Below, piece by piece: positions 48,731-59,100 of a stretch of DNA of 64,000 nucleotides. Each line of letters begins with the position of its first letter. Position 1 is the stretch's first letter. This stretch comes from Aquimarina aggregata (GTDB lineage: Bacteria; Bacteroidota; Bacteroidia; Flavobacteriales; Flavobacteriaceae). The DNA lies in assembly GCF_001632745.1 (NCBI RefSeq), contig NZ_LQRT01000024.1, positions 124,001-188,000 of the forward strand. Direction: 5' to 3'. The translations under genes and the position numbers were made by a program. Below the pieces are notes generated by a model that saw nothing but the letters and a program-made list of their open reading frames with translations, was not told the DNA's origin and did no database searches.

Positions 48731-51232
48731 TTACTTTACAATTAACTTATGGGCTTTATTGCCATTTATTACTATTAGGTATACTCCAGAAGTTATATTA
48801 TCAATACTCATTACTGTGATAATCGAGTTTGATACTTCTTTTTTTATTAATTTACCATCTAAGTTAAAGACTTCTATAGTATTGTTGTTTTTAGTGTCAG
48901 AAGTTATAGTGATAGCATCCCCTGTATTGATAATGTTGGGGTGTACGGTTATATTTTTTTCTTTTCGGAAATTTACAGATTTGTTGTTAGATACGATTTC
49001 CCAATTAAAAGTTTCCCAAAGGCCAGCTGCTTCACCTCTTGCATTTAGAGGAGTTAGATCTACATTATGAGGAGCTTGTAACCATTTGTTAGTGCTTAAG
49101 CTTTTGAGGCCTACCTTATTGTTTCCTAGAGGTTTCCATTCAAATTTGGTCCAACTTCCATTTCCACCTAGGGCATCTACAATAGCGTTAGAGTCATTAC
49201 CGATTATACGAACAAACTTATTTGAAGCTAATGATCTTAATGCTATTCCCGTTCCACTTGGATGTTCTTCGATTTTAAATTTTTGACGGTCACCAAAAAT
49301 TTCACTTTGATTAGCATATAAGTCTTGATTTAATTCTACTACAGATGAAATGAATCTTTTGTCACCTCCTGATTTTTTTAAAGTAATGATACTGCCAATT
49401 GGTGCTTCAGTAGTAGTTGAAACAGGCTGGAATTCCCATTTTACTTCATCACCTAATGTAAGATTAGATCGTACTCCGTTACTATCTATTGCTATTGCAA
49501 ATATCAATTTAGTAGAAGATCCATCTATAGAAAAGACACCTTGTCGTTCGTTACCGCCTGGGAAGATTTCGAAATCTTCACCAGCTTTTACAATACTCCA
49601 AAAAGGTAAAGTGGATCCCGAACTGTAATTTATTAAAAATGGGAGTACGTTTTGAGGTTGATTAGTGATAACATCAAATTCAGTATATCCAACATGAGTT
49701 TCCATGTATCTGTTATTTCCTACGTTCTGAATGAAATATGAATATGGAGGACTAAAAGTGATTTTCCATTGTGTGTTTTCATTAGAGTCATTGCTGGTTA
49801 GAATTCCACTACCATCATCACTAGAAATTAATTTTTCTCCATTCGCTTTATTCACGATTTCATATATGCCATTAGCAATAACTGGAGGAGCGGGGCTAAG
49901 TCTTTTAATATCTTGTTGTAAAGAATTGTACCCATTAATTGAAAATTGAGCATTATTTATGGGTAATTGCACCCTTATACTTTTGTTTTTTACTAGGCCT
50001 AAACCAGGGTTATTGGTAACGTTAATATCGTTAGAGAGTATTTCTGCAGGAATAGGTTCTCGATCTCTGGACTCATAAAAAGCAAAATCAATAGAATTAT
50101 TACCAATAGCGTCAGCATCAGTAAAATCATTTCCTACAATTGTAATATTGCTACTAGCATAGGCAGATATAAAGAAATTGTAAGAACCAATAATTTTATT
50201 ATTAGTGAATTCGATGTCTTCAACAGGTTGTAGATCTCTATCTAGTTGGCATATTCTTGTGCGCAAATTTATATTAGGCACTTGACAATTAAAGGTGTTA
50301 TTTTTGACAGTTATGTTATTGGAAAACTCTTCAATATGCACTAAGTCTACAGCTCCAACTCGATCATTAAATATAGAGTTATCAATAGTCAAATTTTCAC
50401 ATCTCGATATAGCAATACCAGAGTCATTAATTATGCATGTATCGAAAGTCGTATTGTTCATGTCCCAGATTACTGGATATTCTGAGTTTCCTGCGTCAAA
50501 AGACACCGCTCTGTCATCAAAGCCTATAATATTGCTATCGGGATTGATTAAGCAATGTTTAAATAAAGCTCTAGGAGTTGAATTTGATCGTCCAAATCTA
50601 TTTGCCCAATATCCTGTTCTTCTATAATTGATTAGGGATAAATTATTCATTTCAATTCCAACACCATTTCCAGAATGGAAAGTATAAGCGGCTCCATCTA
50701 ATATGACATTGTTAAACTCTAAGCCTTTGTAGTTTAGTTGGTTAACTGATATAGGGTTAGACTCGAGATAAGTTGAGTGTCTAGCATCAATAAGAATATC
50801 AAATACACTTTCGCCTTGGTTTTTTCGAACAAGAGAAATGTTTATAAACTTCACATCATCTGATCGTATAGCAATGGTAGGTACATTATTTAATGTGGTT
50901 TGAATGCCAGAGGCGCCAATCTGTTGTTCATCAAAGCCTATAGGGGTTTTACCTTGAAAAGTAATTGATTTTGATATTGTAATAATTTTTAAACCATTTA
51001 AGTCATTCAGGTCATAAGAGTCACTATTAAATACGATAACATCTCCATCTGATGCCTCGTTAACGGCTTGTTGTATTTTAAGCAAAATATCCCCATTATT
51101 TCCATATTCTGAATCAAATAAAATGGTTTTTGCATGAGAATTTGTAAAGCTCAATAAGGATAGTGTTAAAAATAAGAATGCAGAGTAGAGAACATTCTTT
51201 TTCTTAAAAAAATAGATTTTAAATTTGTACAT
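48731..51232 (-). CDS. Secreted T9SS protein: beta-helix, ricin-like and fascin-like domains
   Basis: This 833-aa protein begins with a basic signal peptide (to about 35, NSHA). Residues about 36-410 form a right-handed parallel beta-helix with repeats such as NITVKNNTFN and NVTNNPG. Residues about 445-590 resemble a ricin-type beta-trefoil (IYEIVNKANGEKL), and 595-740 a fascin-like beta-trefoil (ALRSLASNKFV, GLKSLSTNKWLQ). The last ~70 residues are a T9SS type A sorting domain (IEVFNLDGKLIKK, SGVYLIVINGNK). This suggests a secreted carbohydrate-binding or carbohydrate-degrading protein. No polysaccharide-lyase active site could be assigned. Confidence 0.8.
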   Translation of the reverse strand: MYKFKIYFFKKKNVLYSAFLFLTLSLLSFTNSHAKTILFDSEYGNNGDILLKIQQAVNEASDGDVIVFNSDSYDLNDLNGLKIITISKSITFQGKTPIGFDEQQIGASGIQTTLNNVPTIAIRSDDVKFINISLVRKNQGESVFDILIDARHSTYLESNPISVNQLNYKGLEFNNVILDGAAYTFHSGNGVGIEMNNLSLINYRRTGYWANRFGRSNSTPRALFKHCLINPDSNIIGFDDRAVSFDAGNSEYPVIWDMNNTTFDTCIINDSGIAISRCENLTIDNSIFNDRVGAVDLVHIEEFSNNITVKNNTFNCQVPNINLRTRICQLDRDLQPVEDIEFTNNKIIGSYNFFISAYASSNITIVGNDFTDADAIGNNSIDFAFYESRDREPIPAEILSNDINVTNNPGLGLVKNKSIRVQLPINNAQFSINGYNSLQQDIKRLSPAPPVIANGIYEIVNKANGEKLISSDDGSGILTSNDSNENTQWKITFSPPYSYFIQNVGNNRYMETHVGYTEFDVITNQPQNVLPFLINYSSGSTLPFWSIVKAGEDFEIFPGGNERQGVFSIDGSSTKLIFAIAIDSNGVRSNLTLGDEVKWEFQPVSTTTEAPIGSIITLKKSGGDKRFISSVVELNQDLYANQSEIFGDRQKFKIEEHPSGTGIALRSLASNKFVRIIGNDSNAIVDALGGNGSWTKFEWKPLGNNKVGLKSLSTNKWLQAPHNVDLTPLNARGEAAGLWETFNWEIVSNNKSVNFRKEKNITVHPNIINTGDAITITSDTKNNNTIEVFNLDGKLIKKEVSNSIITVMSIDNITSGVYLIVINGNKAHKLIVK

Positions 51233-51509
51233 AATTTTAGGTTTTAAGTGTTTACGTGTTTAAAGTTGTAAATGGACTTAAATTTTATTCTCAGACAAAA
51301 TTCATAAACTAGACTTGAACTGTACAGTGGGTATATTCTCATAGACAAAATTAAATCTAAATAAAACTGGATTATGTTTTATATGTAAATACAGTCGATT
51401 TAACACATCTTAACGCACTTTAACAGACCAATAAAGTAATAATCAACAGTTTTTTTCTACTAAATGGCTGAGATATAGATGTAATGCGATGATCTAAAAG
51501 CCAGAAATC

Positions 51510-52109
51510 ATGAAAAAAATATACTGCCTACTGTTTATACTACTTCCATTTGTTGTAAATAGTCAAAATGAATGGAAAATAGCAAAGTCCAATAAAGGTA
51601 TTCAAATACAAGTTAGAAAAACGGGAAATAGTCCTTATAAAGAATATAAAGCGATAACCTCGATCAATACATCATTAGATCAAGTGCTGAGGGAGTTATT
51701 AGAAGCCCCTGAGTATATGGAAAATTGTAAGGAAGGGATTAGTCATCTGGTAAAAATAAATAAGCAGGGGGATTATATATTTTATGCAAAAAATGAATTT
51801 TCGTGGCCAGTAAAAGATCGAGATGTTGTTTCAAGAATACGTATAGAAAGAATTTCTAAAACAGTAATCAAATTAAATATAGATGCTGTTCCAGAAGAAG
51901 TCCCTAGATTAAAAAACACACTTCGTATACAGGAAATGTCTGGGTTTTGGTTGCTAGAAGAAAAAAATGGAACAGTAGCAGTTACTCAGCAACTTTATAT
52001 AAATCCAGAAGGATCATTACCTCCATTTATCACAAATTCATTATTGGTTACGGGGCCTTTTAAAACATTTTTAGAACTTAGAAACAAACTAGAAAAAGCA
52101 AATTCTTAA
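51510..52109 (+). CDS. START-domain lipid-binding-like protein
   Basis: This 199-aa protein has a signal peptide (cleavage near 18, VNSQ) and one START/SRPBCC-like domain: EWKIAKSNKGIQIQVRK, LEAPEYMENCKEG, KNEFSWPVKDRDVVSRIR and a C-terminal helix. START folds bind hydrophobic ligands such as lipids or polyketides. The ligand here is unknown. The protein should be periplasmic. The gene lies 82 bp before the PfkB kinase gene, same strand. Confidence 0.83.
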   Translation: MKKIYCLLFILLPFVVNSQNEWKIAKSNKGIQIQVRKTGNSPYKEYKAITSINTSLDQVLRELLEAPEYMENCKEGISHLVKINKQGDYIFYAKNEFSWPVKDRDVVSRIRIERISKTVIKLNIDAVPEEVPRLKNTLRIQEMSGFWLLEEKNGTVAVTQQLYINPEGSLPPFITNSLLVTGPFKTFLELRNKLEKANS

Positions 52110-52161
52110 TATTGATTTTATAAGACTTTACTTTTCATTAATATGCTTGAAAAGTAAAACG

Positions 52162-52169
52162 TATATTTG
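52162..52169 (+). promoter_or_regulatory. -7 promoter element of the PfkB kinase gene
   Basis: TATATTTG is an exact TAnnTTTG box ending 22 bases before the ATG at 52192. A TTG at 52147 is too close (12-base spacer) to be a proper -33. Confidence 0.45.
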
Positions 52170-52191
52170 CAAAAAATTATTACGCTATTTT

Positions 52192-53121
52192 ATGAGGAAA
52201 TTACTTATTGTAGGCTCTGTTGCCTTTGATGCCATTGAAACTCCATTTGGAAAAACAGATAAAATTTTGGGTGGAGCAGCGCCTTATATAGCGCTTTCTG
52301 CATCCAGTTTTAATATTCCATCTGCAGTTGTATCTGTAGTTGGAGATGATTTTCCAAAAGATTATCTAGAAATGTTAAAGAAAAAAGATATTGATACTTC
52401 TGCTATAGAAATTGTGCAAGGAGGGAAAACATTTTTCTGGAGCGGTAAATATCATAATGATCTAAATTCTAGAGACACCTTAGATACACAACTTAATGTT
52501 CTTGCAGACTTTAGTCCTGTAGTTCCTGATAATTATAAAGACGCAGAAATTGTAGTTTTAGGAAATCTAAATCCACTAGTTCAGTTAAGTGTCTTAGAGC
52601 AAATGGTATCTAAACCAAAACTTGCTATATTGGATACGATGAACTTCTGGATGGAAGACGCTTTTTTAGCAGACCTTAAAAGAGTTATTGCAAAAGTAGA
52701 TGTTATTACCATTAATGATGAAGAAGCAAGACAATTAAGTGGTGAGTACTCTTTGGTGAAAGCGGCGAGAGTAATTTCAAAAATGGGTCCAAAATATGTG
52801 GTGATTAAAAAAGGAGAACATGGAGCCTTACTTTTTCATGAAGAAGAAATTTTCTTTGCACCCGCATTACCATTAGAAGAGGTTTTTGATCCAACTGGTG
52901 CAGGCGACACTTTTGCAGGTGGCTTTGCAGGATATTTAGCCAAAACGGGTAATGTTTCCTTTGAAAGTATGAAAAACGCGATTATTCATGCTTCAAACTT
53001 AGCCTCTTTTTGTGTAGAGAAGTTCGGAACAGAGCGAATGGAAAATTTAAGTCGAGAAGAAATTCAAAAAAGGCTTAAGCAGTTTAAGCAATTAACACAA
53101 TTTGAAATAGAATTGTCATAA
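52192..53121 (+). CDS. PfkB family carbohydrate/nucleoside kinase
   Basis: This 309-aa kinase belongs to the ribokinase/adenosine kinase family. It has the N-terminal strand LLIVGSVAFDAIETP, KILGGAAPYIALSA (sugar/nucleoside site) and the C-terminal anion-hole/catalytic motif DPTGAGDTFAGGFAGYL with the base aspartate. The substrate is not assignable and could be a sugar or a nucleoside. The start at 52192 is preferred over an in-frame TTG at 52147, because an exact -7 promoter box at 52162-52169 lies between them. A terminator follows at 53132. Confidence 0.92.
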   Translation: MRKLLIVGSVAFDAIETPFGKTDKILGGAAPYIALSASSFNIPSAVVSVVGDDFPKDYLEMLKKKDIDTSAIEIVQGGKTFFWSGKYHNDLNSRDTLDTQLNVLADFSPVVPDNYKDAEIVVLGNLNPLVQLSVLEQMVSKPKLAILDTMNFWMEDAFLADLKRVIAKVDVITINDEEARQLSGEYSLVKAARVISKMGPKYVVIKKGEHGALLFHEEEIFFAPALPLEEVFDPTGAGDTFAGGFAGYLAKTGNVSFESMKNAIIHASNLASFCVEKFGTERMENLSREEIQKRLKQFKQLTQFEIELS

Positions 53122-53131
53122 ATGAAAATAT

Positions 53132-53159
53132 AGCCCTGAAATGATTTTGGGGCTTTTTT
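53132..53159 (+). terminator. Hairpin terminator after the PfkB kinase gene
   Basis: 10-base arms (AGCCCTGAAA at 53132-53141 and TTTTGGGGCT at 53145-53154) with two G-T wobbles and a following T run. Confidence 0.75.
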
Positions 53160-53197
53160 AATTATACTATAACACAAACTTAGAATACTGGAATACA

Positions 53198-55096
53198 ATG
53201 AGTGATGCGTTAAAACACGAATGCGGTATAGCATTTATTCGATTATTAAAGCCATTGTCTTATTACAAAGAAAAATATGGCAGTGCATTTTATGGAGTTA
53301 ATAAAATGTACTTAATGATGGAAAAACAACATAATCGAGGACAAGATGGAGCAGGTTTTGCAAGTATTAAATTAGATACTTCACCAGGAGAACGATATAT
53401 AAGTAGAGTTCGTTCTAGTAAATCTCAGCCCATACAGGATATTTTTTCGCAAATAAATGATAGAATTAATAAGGAATTAGTTGATCATCCTGAGTACGCA
53501 GATGATGTTGATCTTCAGAAAAAAAATATACCTTATATAGGAGAGGTGTTATTAGGGCATGTACGTTACGGTACCTTCGGGAAAAATAGTGTTGAGAGTG
53601 TTCATCCTTTTTTAAGACAGAATAACTGGATGCATCGTAATCTTATTGTTGCAGGTAATTTTAACATGACAAATAACGACGTGTTATTTGACAACCTCGT
53701 GCGACTTGGGCAACATCCTAAGGATAAAGTTGACACGGTTACTGTAATGGAGAAAATAGGGCATTTTCTGGATTCAGAGGTTGCTAAATTGTATAAGAAA
53801 TTAAAGAAAGAAGGTTTTAACAAAATTGACGCATCTCCGCAGATTGTTGAACGATTAAACGTAGCTAAAATACTTAAGAAATCATCAAGAGATTGGGATG
53901 GTGGATATGCTATGGCAGGAATGTTAGGACATGGAGATGCTTTTGTGCTTAGAGATCCAGCAGGAATACGACCAGCGTATTATTATAAAGATGATGAGGT
54001 AGTAGTAGTAGCATCAGAACGGCCAGTTATCCAGACAGTTTTTAATGTTGATTTTGATGATGTTAAAGAACTTGATCCCGGAAAAGCGATTATTGTAAAG
54101 AAAGATGGTAATACCTCTATAAAAGGGATTATAGAACCTTTAGAAAGAAAAGCTTGTTCTTTTGAGAGAATTTATTTTTCAAGAGGTAGTGATGCAGAAA
54201 TTTATGAAGAAAGAAAAAAATTAGGTAGATTATTAATGCCTCAAGTTCTTAAAGAAATTGATCATGATACAGTAAATACAGTTTTTTCTTTTATTCCGAA
54301 TACTGCCGAAACTTCTTTTTATGGTATGGTAGAGGCGGCACAAGATGAATTAAATAAACAGAAGAATGAAACTATTCTTTCTGAAAAAGAAACACTTACA
54401 GATGAGCGTCTTTCAGAAATTTTATCGTATCGACTGAGAACAGAGAAAATTGCTATAAAAGATGCTAAACTGCGAACATTTATTACAGAAGATAGTAGTA
54501 GAGATGATTTAGTAGCTCACGTATATGATGTTACTTATGGAGTTGTAAAACAAGAAGATAATTTGGTAATTATTGATGATAGTATTGTGAGAGGTACAAC
54601 ACTAAAGAAAAGTATTATCAAAATGATGGATAGATTGAATCCTAAAAAGATTGTTATTGTCTCTTCTGCTCCTCAAATTCGTTATCCAGATTGTTATGGA
54701 ATTGATATGGCAAGATTAGAAGGGTTAGTTGCTTTTAAAGCGGCACTAGAACTTTTAAAAGAAGATGGTAATTATGACTTGGTTGAGCAAGTTTACGAAA
54801 AATGTAAAGCTCAAGAAAACCTAGAAGATTCTGAAGTGCAAAATTTCGTAAAAGAAATTTATAGTGGATATTCAGATCAAGAAATAAGTGATAAAATAGC
54901 TGAATTATTAAGCGACAATTCTGTAAATGCAGATGTAAAGATTATTTATCAAACAGTCGAGAACCTGCATAGCGCCTGCCCTAAGAACCTTGGAGATTGG
55001 TATTTTACAGGAGATTACCCAACAATTGGAGGAAACAGAGTCGTAAATAAAGCATTTATTAACTTCTTTGAAGGTAAAAACGAAAGAGCGTACTAA
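53198..55096 (+). CDS. purF: Amidophosphoribosyltransferase, long form
   Basis: This 632-aa enzyme has an N-terminal class II glutamine amidotransferase domain with nucleophile C9 (ECGIAF), HNRGQDGAG and GHVRYGT. A C-terminal phosphoribosyltransferase domain carries the PRPP-binding motif VIIDDSIVRGTT. PurF forms phosphoribosylamine from PRPP and glutamine, the first step of purine synthesis. The protein is longer than E. coli PurF (about 505 aa) and has extra helical segments (about 375-425 and 530-590). This long form is known in Bacteroidota. purN lies nearby but is not linked. Confidence 0.9.
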   Translation: MSDALKHECGIAFIRLLKPLSYYKEKYGSAFYGVNKMYLMMEKQHNRGQDGAGFASIKLDTSPGERYISRVRSSKSQPIQDIFSQINDRINKELVDHPEYADDVDLQKKNIPYIGEVLLGHVRYGTFGKNSVESVHPFLRQNNWMHRNLIVAGNFNMTNNDVLFDNLVRLGQHPKDKVDTVTVMEKIGHFLDSEVAKLYKKLKKEGFNKIDASPQIVERLNVAKILKKSSRDWDGGYAMAGMLGHGDAFVLRDPAGIRPAYYYKDDEVVVVASERPVIQTVFNVDFDDVKELDPGKAIIVKKDGNTSIKGIIEPLERKACSFERIYFSRGSDAEIYEERKKLGRLLMPQVLKEIDHDTVNTVFSFIPNTAETSFYGMVEAAQDELNKQKNETILSEKETLTDERLSEILSYRLRTEKIAIKDAKLRTFITEDSSRDDLVAHVYDVTYGVVKQEDNLVIIDDSIVRGTTLKKSIIKMMDRLNPKKIVIVSSAPQIRYPDCYGIDMARLEGLVAFKAALELLKEDGNYDLVEQVYEKCKAQENLEDSEVQNFVKEIYSGYSDQEISDKIAELLSDNSVNADVKIIYQTVENLHSACPKNLGDWYFTGDYPTIGGNRVVNKAFINFFEGKNERAY

Positions 55097-55250
55097 AAAA
55101 GCATAAAAAGTTTGTTGTTAAAAAGGGTTAATTTGTGTAGTTCAACAATTATTTTGACCTTTCATCTAAAACATTTTTTCACAATGAAATAACGCTTTAT
55201 ATTAGCAGAGCCATAGCATAAGTAGGTTAAGTTCATGGTAGATTTGGGGC

Positions 55251-55279
55251 AAAAAAAGGTGGACTTTCCACCTTTTTTT
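55251..55279 (+). terminator. Hairpin terminator
   Basis: Perfect 13-base arms (AAAAAAAGGTGGA, 55251-55263 and 55267-55279) around a CTT loop, ending in seven Ts. It lies 155 bases past purF, so it may end either a long purF 3' UTR or a small RNA between 55100 and 55280. Confidence 0.85.
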
Positions 55280-55311
55280 ATTTTATGACAATTCGTAAGT
55301 TATACATATAA

Positions 55312-55343
55312 AAAAAAGAGTCACAATATTGTGACTCTTTTTT
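55312..55343 (-). terminator. Terminator of sod
   Basis: Perfect 32-base palindrome with 16-base arms (AAAAAAGAGTCACAAT at 55312-55327 and complement). It lies 29 bases beyond the stop of the minus-strand sod gene. Confidence 0.85.
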
Positions 55344-55371
55344 CTTTTAACAAAGAAAGAATAGTAAAAAC

Positions 55372-55980
55372 CTATTTTCCTTGTGCATATCTACTTGAAA
55401 CTTCATTCCAATCAATAACATTAAAAAATGCAGATACGTAATCAGGACGACGATTCTGATAATTTAAGTAATAAGCATGCTCCCAAACATCTAAAGCAAG
55501 GATAGGAGTACCTCCGCATCCAATACCTGGCATTAAAGGATTATCCTGGTTAGGCGTAGAACAAATTTCTACTTTACCCCCAGGATGAACACATAACCAA
55601 GCCCAACCTGAACCAAAGCGCGTACCCGCAGCACTAGCAAATGCGCCTTTAAAAGCATCAAAAGATTCATATGCTGCATTTATAGCATCTGCAAGCTCTC
55701 CAGAAGGCTTACCTCCACCATTAGGAGACATTACTTCCCAGAATAAGTTGTGATTATAATATCCGCCACCATTATTTCTAACAGCAGTATTATTCATGTC
55801 TAAATTAATAAGTATGTTTTCAATAGTTTTGCCTTCAAGATCAGTTCCTTCGGTAGCTGCATTTAATTTACTAGTATATCCTGCATGATGTTTGTCATGA
55901 TGGATTTCCATAGTACGAGCATCTATATGAGGTTCTAACGCATCAAAAGCGTAGTTTAATTTTGGTAATTCGAATGACAT
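55372..55980 (-). CDS. sodA: Superoxide dismutase (Fe/Mn)
   Basis: This 202-aa enzyme disproportionates superoxide. The start is the ATG at 55980 ([20 protein letters not shown]), the standard Fe/Mn-SOD N-terminus. A longer in-frame start at 56031 would add 17 hydrophobic residues that the family lacks. Metal ligands are the histidine in EIHHDKHH (27), a second histidine in YNHNLFWE, and D/H in [15 protein letters not shown]. Fe and Mn forms cannot be separated with confidence, so the symbol is by convention. The protein is cytosolic. Confidence 0.94.
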   Translation of the reverse strand: MSFELPKLNYAFDALEPHIDARTMEIHHDKHHAGYTSKLNAATEGTDLEGKTIENILINLDMNNTAVRNNGGGYYNHNLFWEVMSPNGGGKPSGELADAINAAYESFDAFKGAFASAAGTRFGSGWAWLCVHPGGKVEICSTPNQDNPLMPGIGCGGTPILALDVWEHAYYLNYQNRRPDYVSAFFNVIDWNEVSSRYAQGK

Positions 55981-56168
55981 AAAATTTATTATTTTGATTA
56001 ATAAAAATACAAATGACCTCAAATTTAACAATTAGAGTGGTGAATAAAAATTTATAATTGTTATAAATTGATTAAATCAGAATATTGCTAAAAAAAATCG
56101 TATTACTTATAGATTTATAAATATCTCAGGGTTTCAGAATACCTGATTTTGTATTTTAGTAAAAAAAA

Positions 56169-59100
56169 TTGAATCCTAATATTCCTTTTACCATATATAA
56201 CGCTGCTGCCGGAGCAGGAAAAACATATACCTTAGTTAAGGCATACTTGATTACCGTTCTTAAAGGTGAATTTAGAGATAGTTATAAGAATATTTTAGCT
56301 ATTACATTTACAAATAAAGCGGTTGCCGAGATGAAAACTAGGGTTTTAGAAAATCTCGTAGCTATTAGCAGTACCGATACTCCTATTAAATATCAAGGGT
56401 TATTAGATGAATTAGTTTTAGAGACAAAAATACCTAAAGAGAAACTTAAGTTAAAAGCCAAACGAACCCTAAAGAGTATTCTACATAATTATGCAGCCTT
56501 TGATATTGTTACTATAGATACGTTTACGCATCGAGTATTAAGAACATTTGCGTACGATTTAGGGATTCCTATGAATTTTGAAATTGAAATGGATTCAGAC
56601 GCTTTGATCGAAGAAGCTGTAGCTGGCGTAGTTTCAAAAATAGGAGTGGACAAAGAGTTAACCAAACTTATTATCGATTTTGCATTAAGTAAATTAGATG
56701 AAGATAAAAGTTGGGATATTACCTTAGAGCTAAATAAGGTAGCCCGGTTATTATTTAGTGAAAATGATAGAGAACATTTAAATAAACTTTCTAAAAAGAA
56801 GATTGCAGATTTTGAAGCTTTTAAGAAATTGTTAATCCATAACAGTAAAGAACTAAGCAAAGCTGTAGTATCAGAGTCTAAGAGTTTGTTGGTCACAATT
56901 AATGAAAACGGACTAGCTACAGAAGATTTTACAAGAGGCTCTATCCCAAAACACTTTCAAAAATTAGCAGCAGGAGAGACCGCTGTAGATTTTAAACCAG
57001 TTTGGAAACAAGATATTACGAATGCTACTTTTTATGGAGCAAAACTAGAAGAAGATAAAAAAAGCCTAATTGATAAAATTCGCCCAGAAATTGAGGAAAC
57101 TTTTTTAACTACTAAACAACAATTAGTACAAATACAACTTCTTAAAAACATCATAAAAAACCTCACTCCTCTTTCTGTATTAAATACAATAAATCAGGAA
57201 TTAATCAAGATAAAAAAAGAAAGAAGAATTCTACTCATTTCAGAATTTAATACAATTATCAGTAATACTATTAAAGATCAACCGGCTCCTTTTATTTATG
57301 AACGTTTAGGAGAACGCTACCGAGATTATTTTATCGATGAATTCCAAGATACTTCAGAATTGCAATGGAATAACTTAATACCATTAATAGATAATGCAGT
57401 TTCGACAGAAACACTATCTGGAAAAAGAGGTCAGGTTACAATTGTAGGTGATGCAAAACAGGCTATTTATAGATGGAGAGGAGGGAAAGCAGAACAATTT
57501 ATCGACCTTTCTTTTGATAAAAACCCGTTTTCAGTACAAGAAAAACAAGTTCTTAATCTGCCTAGAAATTATAGAAGTCATGAAGAAATTATAAAGTTTA
57601 ATAATAACTTTTTTACTTTTCTGTCTGGTGAATTTAGTGATGAAAATCACCGACAATTATATCTTCAGGGAAATCAACAAAAGGTCAACTCAAAAAAAGA
57701 TGGTTATGTAAATATATCTTTTATCGATGCCGCCAATGCTGAAGAAGAAAACGAGATATATCCAGAAAAAGTACTCGAATCGATAATCGAACTATTAGAA
57801 AAAGGTTATCGGGCAAATGATATATGTATTATAGTTCGAAAACAAAAAGAAGGTGCTGTATTAGCTGATTTTCTTTCAGAAAAAGGATTGTCTATTATTT
57901 CGTCAGAAACATTGCTAATTAATAATGACCCTCAGGTAGGTTTTATTATAGACTTACTCTCCTGGTTCACATACCCAGAAGATTTCTTGGCAAAGGCTAA
58001 TGTTTTGCACTTTCTTATTGATCGATTAAACATACAGGACAAACATTCATTTTTACAAAAAATGATGATTGCAAAAAAAGACTTGTTTTTACTTGAGTTA
58101 AAGCAATTAGGAATAAACTTCGATTTTGATCAGTTAGCACTAAGACCTCTTTATGATGCAGTAGAGTATATTGTTAGTAGTTTTAATTTGGCTAATGTTA
58201 GTCCTGCTTATATACAGTTTTTTTTAGATGTAGTATTTGCATTTACCCAAAAACAAACTGATGGGATAATAGGTTTTCTTTCTTATTGGGATGATAAAAA
58301 AGAAAAATTAAGTATTGTGGCTCCCGAAACCGAAGAAGCCATTAAAATTATGACGATACACAAGGCTAAAGGACTTGAGTTTCCTTGTGTGATTTATCCG
58401 TATGCCAATATAGATGTATATAGAGAAATAGAACCTAAAACGTGGTTGAATGTAGATAAGGACGTATACTCAGGTTTTGAAGAAGTATTTATTGATTATA
58501 ATAAGAATATATCAGAGTATGGTAGTTTTGCTCAAAAAACAATTCAGGAACGCCAAGCACAATTAGAGTTAGATACTTTTAATTTGTTGTATGTAGTTCT
58601 AACTAGAGCCAAAGAGCAGTTATATATAATTTCAAAATATGAGTTAAGTAAAAAAGGAGATAGTAACCCAAATAAATTTTCTGGAAAACTAATCAAATAC
58701 TTACAAGAAAAAGGAGATTGGATCAAGGATGAAAAAAAATATGAATTTGGTAACCCCCTAAAACCAAAAGAAACAGAAGTTGAAACAGAACATAAAGCAA
58801 AAGCAATAAAATTATCGCGTTTTGATGATGTATCTAAAGTTTATAAAGTGAATATTGTTACAAATTCGGGAAAACTCTGGGATACTGCTCAAAAAGATGC
58901 TATAGAAAAAGGAAACCTGATACATGAGTTAATGGCATCTATTTATACATATGATGATATAAACAGAAGTATTGAAGATAAGTTCGTTAGGGGAGAAATC
59001 ACCTTTTTTGAGAAAGATGTACTCAAAGATGAGATAAAAAATGTGGTAAAACACCCGAAACTTTTTAAATACTTTTCTTCAGAAAATAAAGTGTATAACG

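Noticed and set aside
52147..52191. Longer start (TTG) for the PfkB kinase gene
   Set aside because: A perfect TAnnTTTG box at 52162-52169 lies inside the extension, and the ATG at 52192 gives the normal family N-terminus.
55981..56031. Longer start for superoxide dismutase giving a hydrophobic extension
   Set aside because: The family begins at MSFELPKL. The extra 17 residues have no counterpart in family members and are not a proper signal peptide.
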